Counted from the stretch's first letter, positions 39,830-53,216 are shown. The stretch is 64,000 nucleotides of DNA from Portulaca oleracea (GCA_029582165.1 CM055877.1:43411249-43475248); one strand, 5' to 3'. Made by a program: numbers and translations. The notes: generated by a model not told the origin, from the letters alone.

Positions 39830-42430
39830 AATGGACCTTGCTATTCAAGAATATTTTCATAATGGAAAACTCTTGAAAGAAGTAAATCATGACTTTATTG
39901 CTCTTATTCCAAAAGTAGAAGACCCTTCTTTTCCAAGCTAGTTCGGGCCAATTAGAATATGTAACATTATTTACAAAATCATAGTGACGATCATGGTTAA
40001 TAGGTCAAGACCTATTCTAGATTCTTTAATTAGCCCTAGCCAAAGTGCCTTGGTTCCTAATAGGCATATCCATGATAATGTCCTTTTAGAACATGAAATT
40101 ATGCATAAGATTCATGTTTTAAAAATAAGACTCCCTAGATAGCTCTTAAGCTTGACATGGAAAAAGCATATGATGAGTTGAATGAGATTTTCTCAATGAA
40201 ATCTTAAAGAAAACGGGATTCCCTTATACAAGGATCAAATGTGTTATAGAATGCATTTCATTGGCCTGTTATTCAGTAATGCAAATTATCAACATGTGGT
40301 TTGATTAAACCAACAAGCCCACATCGACAAGGACTCTTTGTCTCCCTATCTATTTTTATTATGTATGGAAGCATTCTCATGACGACTCCATAATCTCAGT
40401 AGAGAAAAAAAGAACGGTATTGGAATTGAAATATGCAAAGGAGCAACCACCATTCTTTGCTTTATTTTTGCCGATGATAGTCTCTTATTTTCCAAGGGTA
40501 CATAGAGAGTTTATGAACTTCTCAAAACCAACCATAATACATATTGTATCCCATGAGGTCAGCTCATTAATTATTATAAATCATCTATGATCATTTCTTT
40601 AGAAGCCACCAATAGGAAAAAGATATTGTCTAGGGAATCTTTAACATCCCAATCAAGCATTCTTTTGGGAAAAGTATTTTGGTTGCCCATCGGTCCCTGA
40701 TCAAAGGAAAATTGAATTGTTGTCACCTATTCTTGAAGTCGCAAATAGAAAACTCTCAAATTGGAAAGCGAACTCAGTCCCAAAAATAGGAAGAACAATT
40801 CTTATACAGACTAACTTAAAATTGCTATCAGCTTAGATTATGCAATGTTTTCTGTTTCCACAATAGACTTGTGAACAAATAGACAGTATAAATATGAATT
40901 TCTTTTGCCAAAATTTAGCAAAAAAAAAAAAATGCAATGATAGGTTCTGATAAAATCTGCAAGCCCAAAGACTAGGGGAGACTTGGCCTCAGAAAAACTC
41001 ACACCGTAAATCTAGCCTTTCATTGTAAATTAATTTGGAATAACTTCCATAAAAAAATACCTAATGGGCCCATCAAATAAGATTAAAGTATGCGAATGGT
41101 AGAATTTCATTCATTAATCACCCGGCGTCGGCAGATTCTTGGGTTTGGAAGAATTTGCAAACAAACTATAACTTTGATAAATCGAGTATTCATTGAAAAA
41201 TTGGGGATGACTCCAAAATTAAGCTCTAGATTGGTTACAGCAAGCCCCCTTGATTGACATATGCCCTTTCAATTGTCAAGATGTTGATGAAAGTCTTCTT
41301 GTTAGTGATTTTATTATTGAAAAGCAGTGGGACAATCTTCCCCATGATATTGTTAAACTTGTGCTCTCTACCCCTATCCCCTCATTTGCTCAAGATGATG
41401 AGAAGTATTAGGGACTAACAATCGACATTTTTTTTAAAAATATAAATCAGCATCTTCGTTGTGCCATGGTCTAATAAAAGAGATAAATGGCAAGATGGTT
41501 GGATGTGAAAACTTGATGTTCAACCAAAGTTTAAACATTTTCTTTGGCAAATTTTCCATAATGCTCTTTTCCCTAAAAAGGAAAGTTAGTTCAACAATGT
41601 GCCAACATTGATCCTTCTAGTAGCATGTGTACCGAGCATTAGAAACTAATCAGCACTTAATCCATAAAAAATTGCTCGAAGGTACCCCAATATTTGAGGA
41701 AACTATTTTTTAGTACCTCAACTTTTCAAACTCATTTCTAGGTACCCTTAATTTTTGAATTAGTAATTATTAGATACTTTTCTGGTCATCAGTTTTATTA
41801 AGTGACCTAAATACCCTTGTTCTTCCATTCTTGAAAGAAATACCCTTGAAGAAGAAGAATAAAGGTATTTCGATCACTTAATAAATTGATGGCCGGAAAA
41901 GCACCAAATAATTTCTAACCCAAAAATTAAGGGTAACTCAAAATGAGTTTTAAAAAGTTGGGGTATCGAAAAATAGTTTCCCCAAATATTGGGGTACCTC
42001 CGAGTAATTTTTTGCTTAATCTACCAGTATCTATTTCAGATAGAGTGTATAAAACAGCCAAATATCATAATCGGTTGAATTCCACAATAGCTTGGCCACT
42101 AGATACTAGTGGTCAGAACATCTTTCTAAGGCCACTCTTTCACTTAGTGAGCACAACAGAGTCACCCATCTTCTTTGGAGCATTTGGAAGGAGCGGAACG
42201 ACTGTGTCTTCGTCAATTCTATCTTCAACCATGTTAGAGTTTTCAGCTGGGCAAAGAAGAGTTATACGAAGTAGCAAGCTAGAAGATCTTTTCAGACCTA
42301 TCCTTCCTTTCAGCAAAAATGACAGGCTACCCACCAAAAATGCCATCTTTCTGCTCATGTTGGGTGGGAACGTCCAAATCATGGGTAGGTAAAACTCTTC
42401 GTCAACAGTCATGGGGCAACAGTTGGGTTT
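39830..42430 (+). pseudogene. LINE ORF2 remnant: RT, zf-RVT and C-terminal region
   Basis: Non-LTR RT motifs are recognisable in three frames with stops and small indels. The ADD catalytic pair is kept (FADDSLLF). The 41943-42392 open frame joins the MITE right end and LINE tail and is not a natural gene. Inactive. Confidence 0.82.
41663..42014. mobile_element. MITE with long terminal inverted repeats (MULE-like) inside the LINE
   Basis: About 352 bp. The left end (ATTGCTCGAAGGTACCCCAA...) and the right end inverted (ATTACTCGGAGGTACCCCAA...) match over more than 80 bp with few differences. The repeat CTTAATC lies on both sides (41656-41662, 42015-42021), extendable to 9 bp with two mismatches, which suits a Mutator-like element. 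The centre holds TTAAGTGACC / GGTCACTT-like palindromic words. No coding. Confidence 0.85.
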
Positions 42431-42893
42431 GTCCTTGGTAGACTAGTTCGAGCGAGTTCCTATAAACTTCCCTTGGAATCTATTCTCCTTGCACATACAC
42501 TAGCAATGAAACCGCAGATTCATTATACCCTTCAAGCAAGTTTTCAAGAAAAGTCCAAATTAAAAGTGATAACTTTATTCTTATCCAGACAATCTAAGGG
42601 GTCTTCAAAGTCACCTTGGTAGATAGATATGATTATTAGAGATATCAAGAATCATTTACAACAATTTGAGGTTTTTTCGGTTCAAACATATGTTTAGAGA
42701 GGCAAATATGCTAGCAAGCTAGTTAACCAACAAATGGCACTCTACTCAAATCATGGATGTTTGGAGTCGTAGTTCTACTACTGATTTTCTTTAATTTTTT
42801 TCAATGACAACTTAGACGCCTTGCGAGAAGAGTCTCATATATTCTTTTGTACTTCTCTTACGCCCGAAATCAAAATAAATAAATAAATAAATA

Positions 42894-45637
42894 ATATTTA
42901 CCATAACCCAAAATACTCCAATCCATATTAACCTTAAACTGAAATACACTTGACTCATTCAATCATCTCTACAAATTGACATGTGTGTATACAGATGGCA
43001 GAGTTGGCAGTTAAACAAAAAGGCCCATCAAACAGTGTATTTCACTAGCGGATCAAGCTTAAAAACAAAGATGGAGAAAGCTTATACAGCAAAATGATTA
43101 TAAAAAAAAAAAGCCCCTTATTTGACGAGAACCCTATATGGGTTCTCTGTTGTTTTCACACTTAAAACAAAAGAAGCAGCCTCATCAAAATATGAGGTAA
43201 AACAAAGAGAAGAGAATCCAAATGTGAAGAAGAAGCCCAACCCTTGGTATAAAGCTATTACAGCACAAAACCAACTAGGCTGCGGCAGTGAATGAAAAGG
43301 GGGAAGGAAACTTTAAAAAAAAAATAAAAAAAATAAAAAATTGGGTAACCTTTTATGTCTCTGCCACATCTCCAGAGACACTTGAGTTGAGACATTATTT
43401 CATATATTTCTCACTATAATCCCGCAATCTGAGTTTTACACCTCTCTCAAAAGTCAAAACTCAAAAACCCTACAACAATCAAAACCCGTTCCGAACCGAC
43501 TCTTTTTTGTTGTATGTAATCCTCCTCTTTGAGACCAGCCACTCCTCCAGTCAGTTCTAGGTAACAAGTTTAACTTGCTTTTCCAGATGTTTTTAAACTG
43601 GACTTTTTAATTTAAATATGAGTCATGGTTCACCTGCTTTTCCGGATTGTTCCATCTACCATAATGTCCTTATACTCAAGCCTTCTAGCTAGCAATTCCT
43701 GTTCCTGTCATGTGGACGGGGAAAAACAATAATATATAATATCATGTAATCAAAAATAACATTTAAGATAAGGTGACAATCACAACAACTACATAATATT
43801 GCCAGCACAATGTGGGTGGCTGGAGAGGAATAAGATGCATGTAACTGTAACCATACTCCTGGATCATAGACTTTCAATATCAACTTATGTATATTGCCAA
43901 ACCTAAAAACTCAATCAGTTGCAGAGTTGCTTTGCTAGCACACGGTGCTTCTGTAACGAAAATCCACATTCTAACATCATAAACTGCAACTATATGAAAC
44001 TGTATCTCAAGGAATCTCTATGATAGTCAGTCAATGTGTCAACATCCAGAGGACAATCGTCGTACTTTAAGGCTATACCTCCTATCACAAGAACCTTTCG
44101 GAACATCAAATTGACAAAGCCTCAGGTTCTAAGTAGAAGTAGCTTTCTAATGGCTAAATGAAGAGCCTCGAAACAAAGCGAACACTTAACTCATCAAAAA
44201 GATTTCGGATTTTGCACAAAATGGAAAGTTCATTCTAAATCACCACTATAGCAACATAGAAGACCATGAGCAACAATGAGATTGGGCATGAATAATCTGG
44301 CCTTTGGGAATACTGGACAAAATCGAAAAAAAAGTTCCTTGCACATGACATCTTTTGATATGCTTTCACAGATTTTTGAGTTGAGGACTTTGACTCATTT
44401 TTAAGCTATTTTATAGTACTTTAGGAAATGTGGAAGCATTATAGTTGATGAGTCTAAATTAGGATTTCCAAAATCGTCATTCACTTCAATTTATTAGTGA
44501 GTCAAACCCCTCAAACGTTGGTGAACGCATGGCCAAAAATACCTCCTATAGATTATACTCACATACAAGGGAAAAATATTGGTATGGTCTCGTCCAGTAA
44601 CCCAAAAGATTGGATTGTTTACGTCTAAACTTTCAACAGAAACATATTTTTATGATTTAAAAAAGCCATGGAAATAGAATGCCTTCTAAAAAGCAAGGTG
44701 TGGTTCATCTGTTTTGTGATGATCAAATACTTGCACTTGTGCACTGATCCTCTAACATAGGAAGAATGTACATCACTGAAACTAGATAGCTCAAACTCAG
44801 CACAGAAGAAATGATACTGTTTAAGCTTAAATGGAGAATCTTGAACCATCTCTAGAGCTACCTTACATGTTCACTTAATCAGAAAATATTTTCAGATCTC
44901 CCAATGTCCAGTGACTATTCTTTCGACAATTACAATGACGGGATATCTACTCTAAATTCCATCCTGCAACTTTCTGATTGTGCTTAATTTATGAAACAGC
45001 ACAGAATCGCACAAAGGTCTCAACTTGCAGAAAGGTTTCATCAACTTCAGAACCGAAAAACACCCCAACTAAACTGGATTGTCTGCATAGTTCCTACAGA
45101 AATTAACCTTCCTTTCCATGTCCTCACTTTGAAAAATAATAGCATTTCAAATCCTGTTCACTGTTCGCTGTTGAGTAAGAGACCCAAGAACCATACTAGT
45201 TACGTATCGGTGCATAAAGTAACTTCAGAAAGGACCTTACACTGTCAATAGTCCCAAATACAACTTTCATTTTAGGACAACGTATCCAACACTTAAATTT
45301 GAAGTAAGAAAACGAATATGGCATTCCCTTTGTCCCTTTCTCCCTAATTCCATAAACAGAAATTTTGCAAGAACATACTGTAGAAGCTAAGGGGAAAACA
45401 TGATGGATAAACGGCGTTAATGCTGTCATCAATCAAGCGTAAACAAATTCTACTAATTAATGATAACTGAAAATAAAAAGGTCCTTGATTTTGCAACCTT
45501 TGGAGGCTTTACATGAAAAGCAAAATCCGCTTCCTAATTCTAACTCTTTATACCTTGTTTTCATTTCAAAGAATTCATTCACATGCCTCCTGCAGGAAAC
45601 TAGCGGAACAGAAGGCAGGGGGCAAACAAAGATTAAA
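42894..45637. other. AT-rich intergenic DNA, no gene recognised
   Basis: No frame longer than about 90 codons and none with domain identity on either strand. No tRNA-like cloverleaf was noticed. It could hold untranslated parts or relics. Confidence 0.6.
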
Positions 45638-45878
45638 GGGGTGTTTGGACTGCGGAAGAATGGGTGGAAAGAAAAAAAAATTGGAAAACGAAAATGTTTC
45701 CTTTGTTTGGTTTGAAGAAAAAGGAATGGGAAAAAAAGTACTAGTTGCAAAAGTGCATGGAAAATTTGGGGTAAGAAAGAATAAAAAAAAAATTCCCTTT
45801 AAAAATAAGAGGGAGTTGAGAGAAAAATTTGGATCTAAAGACCAACCTTTCTCTCCATCTCTCGCAGCTGTTTCTCAA

Positions 45879-45881
<3 letters not shown>

Positions 45882-45932
<51 letters not shown>
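45882..45932. repeat. (CT)n(CA)n microsatellite
   Basis: About 17 CT units followed by about 8 CA units. Open frames across it are artefacts of the repeat. Confidence 0.95.
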
Positions 45933-45996
45933 TATGCATTTTACTTACCCTCTCTCTCTTTCTTTCCCATCCTCTCTCGCACGCACCCATTTTAAT

Positions 45997-46005
<9 letters not shown>

Positions 46006-46038
<33 letters not shown>
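46006..46038. repeat. (AT)n microsatellite
   Basis: About 16 AT units, inside the MITE-like element. Confidence 0.95.
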
Positions 46039-46041
<3 letters not shown>

Positions 46042-46293
46042 AAATCACATCGTATGATCTAGAAAAAGAAAGCTTGACATTTACAAGTTTCGATGCAAAT
46101 TTTATTTTTCCATGCATTTTTCCTTAAACCAAGCAACGAAGAGCAAATTGAATGGAAAATCAATTTTATCATTCAAAATTTTGCTTAAACCAAATAATAG
46201 AAAGAAATTTACTTTACCCAAATTTTTGCTCCGCCTAACTTTTTTCCAAGATATCTTTTTTTCCACCATATTTTCCACAGTCCAAACACACCC

Positions 46294-49200
46294 AAAGTGT
46301 TAGACATCTTCAAAGAGAAAATGACTGTAATGCTTGGCCTAATTTCTTTTTTATTTATTTTTTTGGGTTTAGATAGCGCCTAGACCCTCTACTTGGTAAT
46401 ATCATCCAAGTCATCAGATGAACAGCCAGCCATGGGAGCTAGGGCACTTTAGGACAAGCAACAATGTGTTGGGCAAGTGTGGGACTTGTCAGAATAAAAG
46501 ATCCCCCATATGAACTATACAATGAACTCAACCATTGATTTTCTTGTGAAATAGAGCACAAAGAACTAATTTTATGCAAAGCATATTGGTGATGGCCTTA
46601 AAATTGTTGATACTGATTTTAATAAAGGTAGGGAAATGACTTGAGAGATATAGTTACACCATCCTAGAACCTCCGGCCTATAGCAAAAGCCTCATGGACT
46701 CACACCCCTTCTGGAGAAACAGGAAATATGTCAGGCATTGGTGCACCATTGTAACTGAGCTCACCATAAACAGCATAGCTCCACAGTTCCTCTTTTAGTT
46801 GCCCTTTGTTACTCAGACTCTAGTACAGGTCAGACACGGACACATATCCATGTGTCAGACCTGCCTTAGAGACAAATGTAGGACACCAGGACCTTGTCCT
46901 AAAACTGGACACCCATATGGGGACACTGCTTTTTTTTATTTTATTTTTCTAGATCCTTCATTGATTTAAATAAAAATATAAACAAATAAAAGATTACCCA
47001 TAAGCATTACAAATAATTTGTACATAATTATTCGTATAAGACTTTTGTGAGTTTATTTGACTTTCTGAAAGTTTTAAAAAAAGGCTGGTATTTGTTTAAT
47101 ATAAAACTTTTGTGTTATTTGACTTTATGAAAGTTAAAAGAGAAGTTCACTACAGTATTTATTTTACTAGTAGTGTACTAAAATTGGAAAGTAATTCAAC
47201 GAACCATTGTGGTAGTGGCTTACAGGTATGAACGAAATTAATTTGACAAAGCCAAGCAACATTTACTTTGCATTCAATTTGCCAAACCTTCTTCACATCT
47301 CTTCTACTTCTACATCCTCTCTCCTTATAACTCCTCTCCCACTGGTTAATAACCCTAGGTCTCTCTCTCTCTCTCTCTAGCCACCATTATCACTGCCATG
47401 AAGCCCCAGCACTGTCTTTCTGCTCTACCACCATTTAGGAAGGGCTTAATAACCGGGTAAACATTGTTCTCTTCTTCTCTTTCATTCTTTGACCTAGCAC
47501 TCCGGAAAAATGCCGTGTCAAGTCTGGTCATTAGAATCTGGTCAGGTTGACAGTTGTATTGCCAGCACTCCGGCAAAATGCCGAGCCGGAGTAAATGAGG
47601 TTTCTATAATGCTCTCTAATTCAATCAATGGACCTCCAATATATAGGTCAAATATATGAGTATTAACTAGTTTTAACTGCTCTGCCTAAACTGTTGTCAA
47701 TAGAATAAAACATCAGAATTTCACCATGTATAGGAGTTCCGAGCTAGCTACATCCTCAACCAGAAATTCTATTCATACATGACTACTTGTTTAACGAAAT
47801 AAGACCAACAAGAATCCTTCTATTGTTCAGACACTCATCAAACATTCCCATAATTACCGAATGGCTATGTCGAATGCTTGAACAGAACTTGAATTAACCA
47901 AGCGCAGGATTCAACCATATCTAGAACCCACATTTCTCTCACAGTACAGAAACGCAAACCTGCCAAAATATTTATGGTTTCCTTTAAAGAAAAGGACAGC
48001 GGCCTGTACATGACCCAAAGTACATCATATTTCAATAACTTCAGAACTTTATGCTATAGGACCATACATCCGGTAAGCAGAGCTTTTTTATGCACTTAAC
48101 CCCCCCCCCCCCCCCCTCTTTTCTCCCAAAAAAAAAAGAAAAAAAAATCTAAACTACAAACTCAAAACCCTACCACAGCAAGGAAAATGCATAAAACCAA
48201 GCTTTAGTTCTTATAAATGTTCATCCATATTCTATATGCGGATGAATTTAACCTTGCCAAAAATTAGCGCAACCTAAACTAGGTTTTGAACACGATATTC
48301 TGAACCCAAACCTGAAAAAAAAAAAAAAAGCCCCATAGATTAGCAGGTTTGACTCCATCTACATCTTGAACTGTAGGGTCAAGGCAACAAAATGATTTTT
48401 TAAAAACAATTTCTCAGGTTCTTTTATTATTATATATCTATGAATTTATATGTACCTTGTCACTCCTGATATAATAGCTTATCCACCAAAGTATACAATA
48501 TGGAAAGATGTTAAATGCTCCTTTGCTTTATCTGTCACGATAATACTCACGCACAACAAAATGAAGATTTTGAGGGATGAAGGAGAAGAGAGTAGCAAGA
48601 GGATTGAAAAATCAAGTAATATATGCCTAGTAGCTGTAAGTGGCATTAGAGGGGGCCATGAGGAGTTTTGCTCATGGAATTGAAATTTGGAGGACATATC
48701 TGCGAGGGAGGCAATAATGGCATACTGGCGGTATTGATTGAGGTCGATGTGTGAACCTATTCAAGTTCTCTAAAAATGGTGATTCTTCTCGTGGGTTCAC
48801 CGACATCAAAGATCTCACTGGTGACTTTGAGCGATGAATGGTAGATATTCTATTTAAAATTGTGGCGTTAGAAACGTATTTGATGTTTTGGACAAGGATT
48901 TGACATTCATTTGAGAAATTTTTCTCTTTAAAGTTGTGGCGTTAGAAACGAATTTGATGTTTCAGACTAGGATTTTAGGATTTGACATTCATTAGAGATT
49001 TTTTAGACAAACTTTTTAATATTTGATGAAAAAATAGCCTAACAAAACATATCATGTGTTTAGCAAAAATCAATAAAATTAAGGAAATATAAGCATGGTT
49101 CAATTTTAATCCCGTCTTTTGTAAGAATAAAAATGGAGTGAACTTTAGCACTACATTTATTTATTTATTTTGCAAGATTATAACGAAAGATATTAATTTC

Positions 49201-50394
49201 TTAACATTTTTGTGACCTTGTTCAAGAATAATATTTTTAAGACTGATCAACTAATTGATTTTGCCATTCGCATCCCACATTTTAAAGAAAATGACCAAAA
49301 ATAATTAAAATTGGTATATAATAGTTATTTTGGATTGTAACTCTTGACTATTTGACCACAAATGGAATTCCATTATATATTATTTATCTATATTTTGTCA
49401 AAATACTATTATTAATTTATAGTCAAGAGAAAGTAATAGTATAATTAGTATACATTGAACAAGTTAGCATATAACTTGTATATATTGAACAAGTTAGTGT
49501 ACTGAGATAATCTTATTTTGTTAGGGAAAAAAGAAAAATCTCAATGACCACCAATAAACCCGAAGCTTACTTACCCGAACCCAAAATACATCCAGCCCTT
49601 ACTTACCCGAAATCAGAATACACCTGACCCCTATTTCACCTGCCTACCAAATTGACACGCCTCATAGTGGAAAGGAGGATGATAGAGGGAAGTTTTTGAA
49701 ACGTATGGTTTAGGGAGGTTAAAGTTTGAATTAGAAATGGTCATGTGTTGTCTAAGCAAAGTAAAGGACTGTACCCTCTCAAGAATACGATAAAGTGACA
49801 ATAGGTAATGTAGGTGTGTGAACATGGTATTCTCCATTTGGAAACCCAGTTAACCGCCTTATCCTATGTCACTTTAAGGATTCTCAAAGACGTGTCTATA
49901 AGACAACATATCCTGATAGAAATTCTCCATACATCCCCTTGGCAACAGGATATGCCTTTTAGCCTATAACACCATGTAGAAAAACGGAACCAGAACCAAT
50001 CTCCCCTTGCGAAATGTGGGCCACTGGGGTTAAAAAATTAAAAAAAATAAATAAATAATTGAAACTTAGGATAATGAACTTATGTACACCATCCACGTAT
50101 AATACACACCAAACTATCATCAATACAGAACCAAAAGTGCGGCAGTCAATCTCAAGGGATGTCACATTGTAATAGTGTCCATTCGTAAATCGTAATAACT
50201 ATTTCCTCAAACAGTAGAGAACAGAGGTTTCTGTTGTCAAGATGTTAAATTGGATCGTTCTAAATTCATGAAGAGCAAAACCAACAAAATTTACCAGTAT
50301 CAGCAAGTGCTAACAAGACAAAGCTCCAAGCAAAATTAGCAAAAATTCATTGCCCCAGAAAAAGTATCATTTCAATTTTCCAAGAGAGTCTTCC
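46294..50394. other. intergenic DNA downstream of the RNA-binding protein gene
   Basis: No credible gene. It contains a poly-C run (48100-48116), an A-rich run (48124-48147), a CAGACACGGACACATATCCATGTGTC semi-palindromic stretch near 46830 (named here only as a word cluster) and duplicated TTGTGGCGTTAGAAACG phrases at 48859 and 48942. Open frames at 45457-48700 are short and without domains. Confidence 0.55.
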
Positions 50395-52541
50395 TTAGAG
50401 AGCAGCTGTGCCGAGAAAAAGGGCAAATGATCTGATAAGTGATTTTGCCGCAGCAGTGTAAGTCTTCAACACAGAACTAAGACAAGGTATATTTATGTAA
50501 CAAAGTAGGAATATCCCTTCCCTTTGGCTAATCCAATCCATACAGAAAAGTAATTTAGAAGCAACAGAAGAGGTCTTGTGTGAAACGAAAACAAAGTAGA
50601 TAAGGACAACAAGTAATACTAAGCAGTCAATTTGACATGTGCGGTCTATCATTTTATCATGACATAAAAGCTTTTCCTCCCTGAAATTTAGTTAACTAAT
50701 GAATGTGCTCCTGTTTGCTAAAAAAAATAAAAATAAAAATTAACATGATACAATCGAGCATCTAGAGCGATATTTACCCTTTGGAACTGAATGTTTAGTA
50801 GTTAAAGATTAGTCTTACTCTTATATGTCACCTCTAGTATATTTTTTTTTAAAAAAAAAAAGAATAAAAGCTGATATATTGAGATCTTACCTCTGTTTGA
50901 CTGTCTCTTAGTAACACCATATCCACCTACATAACCAGCTGGACCTTTAGCAGAGACATCTGAAGCAGCATTCCCAAGCCCATAACCAAAAGAACTAGAA
51001 CCATCCCTCTCAGTAGCTTCTGCTTTCCACGTTGCATCTCCATAAATAGAGTTGCCAGCATATAAGTCTGCAAATGCCCCATCATAGCCTCCATTTGATG
51101 ACGCATAAGATAAGGACGTCGGGGCTGCGTTGCTTGCACTGTTCCTTACATAGCCTCCACCTCCGAGGTTGTAATTGCTATCAGCACCGACATAACCCAA
51201 ATTCCCAGCACCACCAGTAGCATTTCCCCCACCCTGGGCTGATACTTGAGAGGAACCCCAGTTCACATTGCTACGTCCAACCGCTCCTCCAACATTACCA
51301 GTCCCAGATCCCATAAAAGCAGTCGAAGTTGAAGAGTTTGATCCATAACTGAGGCCCCCATTTCCCCACAGATTCCTTGTTGAGCTGAAAAGGGAAGTGC
51401 TCCCCAAATTCCCACCATCATACCCAACAGGACTACCAAACCTATTAGAGTTGCCCATATAATAAGGGTTTAAGCCCCGTCCAAAACCAAGACCACTGCC
51501 AAAGTTAGCACTCCCTCCATACGTAGCATGTCCAGGCTCAAAATTCATTCCAATTCCATAGCTAGAGCCGAATGGAGGGAATCCAGCTCTTCCACTTGCA
51601 ATTGGATCAAACCTTGCATCCATTCTGACTCCATAACCTCCGAGTGTACCTGGATTATAACCCTGGGTGTAGCCATTAATATAGTTATTGAGCCTATTAA
51701 GACCATAATTATAACCAATCGGGCTCCGAGTTGGACCAGGAGACAGTTCTTTTGGAACAGCATGCTTGACTTCGACCATCTTACCATTTAATTCATGAAA
51801 TGTCTTGACTAGAACTCTATCTACTGCTTCCTCTGAATCATAAGTGATAAACCCAAAACCTCTTGGCCTCTGCGTATTATGATCATACATTACAACAACA
51901 TCTGTAATTGTCCCAAACTGCTCAAAGTACTTTCTAAAATCACTTTCTGTGACAGTGGAAGCTAAACCTCCTACAAAGATCTTCCTAGAGCGTCCTGGAC
52001 CAGGGGAACCATGAACACTACTACTGTTTCTGCTCAAAATGGTTTGATCATCCCTAGGAACAGCCTTCTTTGCCTCGACCTAACATTTAAAAATTAATTA
52101 AGTAAGAAATCAAAGGTCTTCACACGTTCAACGCTTTGGAATGTGTAGAATAAGATGAAGTTGAAAAAAAATGATAGAAAGTACATGAATAAGCTAAGTC
52201 AAATTAACTAAGTCTCCTTGGAACATAAGATGTCAACTTCCAACTACAAAACAGACATTCTGAACACTATACTGAGAAACGAAACAGGATAATTCCAACA
52301 AGCATGCTTGAGCGTTTACCATCCTTCCATCAATGTTGTGTTTCTCCTTAATGACTCTCTCTGCTACAGCTGGATCAGAGAAAACAATGAAACCGAATCC
52401 TCGAGCACGACCAGTGGTCCGATCTTTCATAATGACAGCTTCAACCACCTCCCCAAATGTTGTAAAATACTCCTTAAGGCGATCCTCACTGGTCTCCCAT
52501 GAAATTCCACCGATGAACAGCTTACCAAGATCAGATTGCAT
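50395..52541 (-). CDS. two-RRM glycine-rich RNA-binding protein (hnRNP A/B or Musashi-like), three coding exons
   Basis: Coding exons are 52541-52320, 52079-50891 and 50405-50395; introns have GT...AG ends (52319-52080 and 50890-50406). The total is 1422 bp, 473 residues, an exact multiple of three. RRM1 has RNP2 LFIGGI (residues 8-13) and RNP1 RARGFGFIVF (45-54). RRM2 has IFVGGL (108-113) and RPRGFGFITY (145-154). Residues from about 190 to the end are Gly/Ser/Asn/Tyr-rich and low-complexity. The family binds RNA and acts in mRNA processing, transport or stability in nucleus and cytoplasm. Intron 1 splits RRM1 at RM|VEAKKAVPRD, a position I recall as usual in plant relatives. The last exon adds only about three residues (AAL) and is the least certain part. 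Confidence 0.92.
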
Positions 52542-52548
52542 ATTTCTA

Positions 52549-52839
52549 CTGATCAAAGAACACATCTTTAATACAGCTCACAAAATATAGAGAATGCAAA
52601 AAACTAATAAGCAATCCACTAATAACAGAGCACTGCCAGAACTTGACATACGGATCCAATCAATTTAGGCAAGAATTCAAGCCAAAACATATAACAAGTT
52701 AGCAGTTGCATTAGTCATACAAGCTCTATTTACCAATGACCCTATTCAATTTAGAAACATTCGATTCGATTGGGACAATTACAAAAAAAAAAAGGAAAAA
52801 AAAACAACATTAAGGAAGCAAAAGCAGCAGGAGCCATAC
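52549..52839 (-). other. 5' UTR intron of the RNA-binding protein gene (predicted)
   Basis: Donor ATTAAG|GTATGG (exon end at 52840) and acceptor TTTGATCAG|TAGAAATATG just eight bases before the ATG. It explains why an in-frame upstream MCSLISRN extension exists in genomic DNA yet is not expected in mRNA. A second leader intron between about 53061 and 52950 is possible (acceptor AAATTTCAG|GCTCC). Confidence 0.65.
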
Positions 52840-53206
52840 CTTAATTCCCCCAAAAAAAAATGTTACAATGCCCGATAAAAGTTGGGGAGATTCTCGGATT
52901 CAAGCAACAAGTATCGGATCCTTCATCGATCAACGAATATGGAGCCTGAAATTTGTGTGATCATTTCACATTAATCAGTAAAATAGCCAGATCAACAAAA
53001 ACAGGCAGCTCAGCAAAAGATCGAGGAACCCATATCCAGATTTCAGATTAAGAGAACACCCACCGATTAAAGAAGACCCAGATGAGAGAATTCAGAGAAA
53101 CGCCTCTTAAGATCTGATGAGAGGGGAGACTGAGGACATGTTCAGCATATCCTCATCACTCAATATCAGACCTCCACACACAACAAATATAAAATTCACG
53201 GTCTTC

Positions 53207-53216
53207 CCTTTTATAA
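53207..53216 (-). promoter_or_regulatory. TATA box of the RNA-binding protein gene (predicted)
   Basis: On the minus strand TTATAAAAGG. Transcription would start about 30 bp on, near 53175-53185, leaving a roughly 350 bp leader before splicing. Confidence 0.55.

Larger units (their letters stand above)
39480..42893 (+). mobile_element. degenerate plant LINE (5' truncated)
   Basis: Across many stops it gives a plant LINE RT: IQEYFHNGKLLKEVN-FIALIPKVE, RPILDSLISPSQSALVPNRHIHDNVLLEHEIMHKIH (about 39845-40120), FADDSLLFSKGT (about 40468-40500), a zf-RVT-like part (WQDGWM-KLDVQPKFKHFLWQIFHNALFPKK, about 41480-41580) and a tail with SIWKERNDCVF (about 42180). It ends in an A-rich (AAAT)n tail at 42868-42893. 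The endonuclease domain is missing. A MITE splits it. Confidence 0.88.
45638..46293. mobile_element. MITE-like element with inverted ends and internal microsatellites
   Basis: The left end GGGTGTTTGGACTGCGGAA and the inverted right end GGGTGTGTTTGGACTGTGGAA are almost the same, and the inner parts (TGGGTGGAAA against TGGTGGAAA, and the GGAAAATGGAAAA-like text) continue the pairing. AAAG borders or overlaps both sides, too short to classify. Inside are (CT)n(CA)n at 45882-45932 and (AT)n at 46006-46038. No transposase. Confidence 0.72.

Noticed and set aside
41943..42392. 149-codon open frame as a gene
   Set aside because: It joins the inverted end of a MITE with the tail of a LINE; a chance fusion.
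45513..45995. 160-codon frame with SLSLSLSHTHTHT
   Set aside because: Translation of (CT)n(CA)n inside a MITE-like element.
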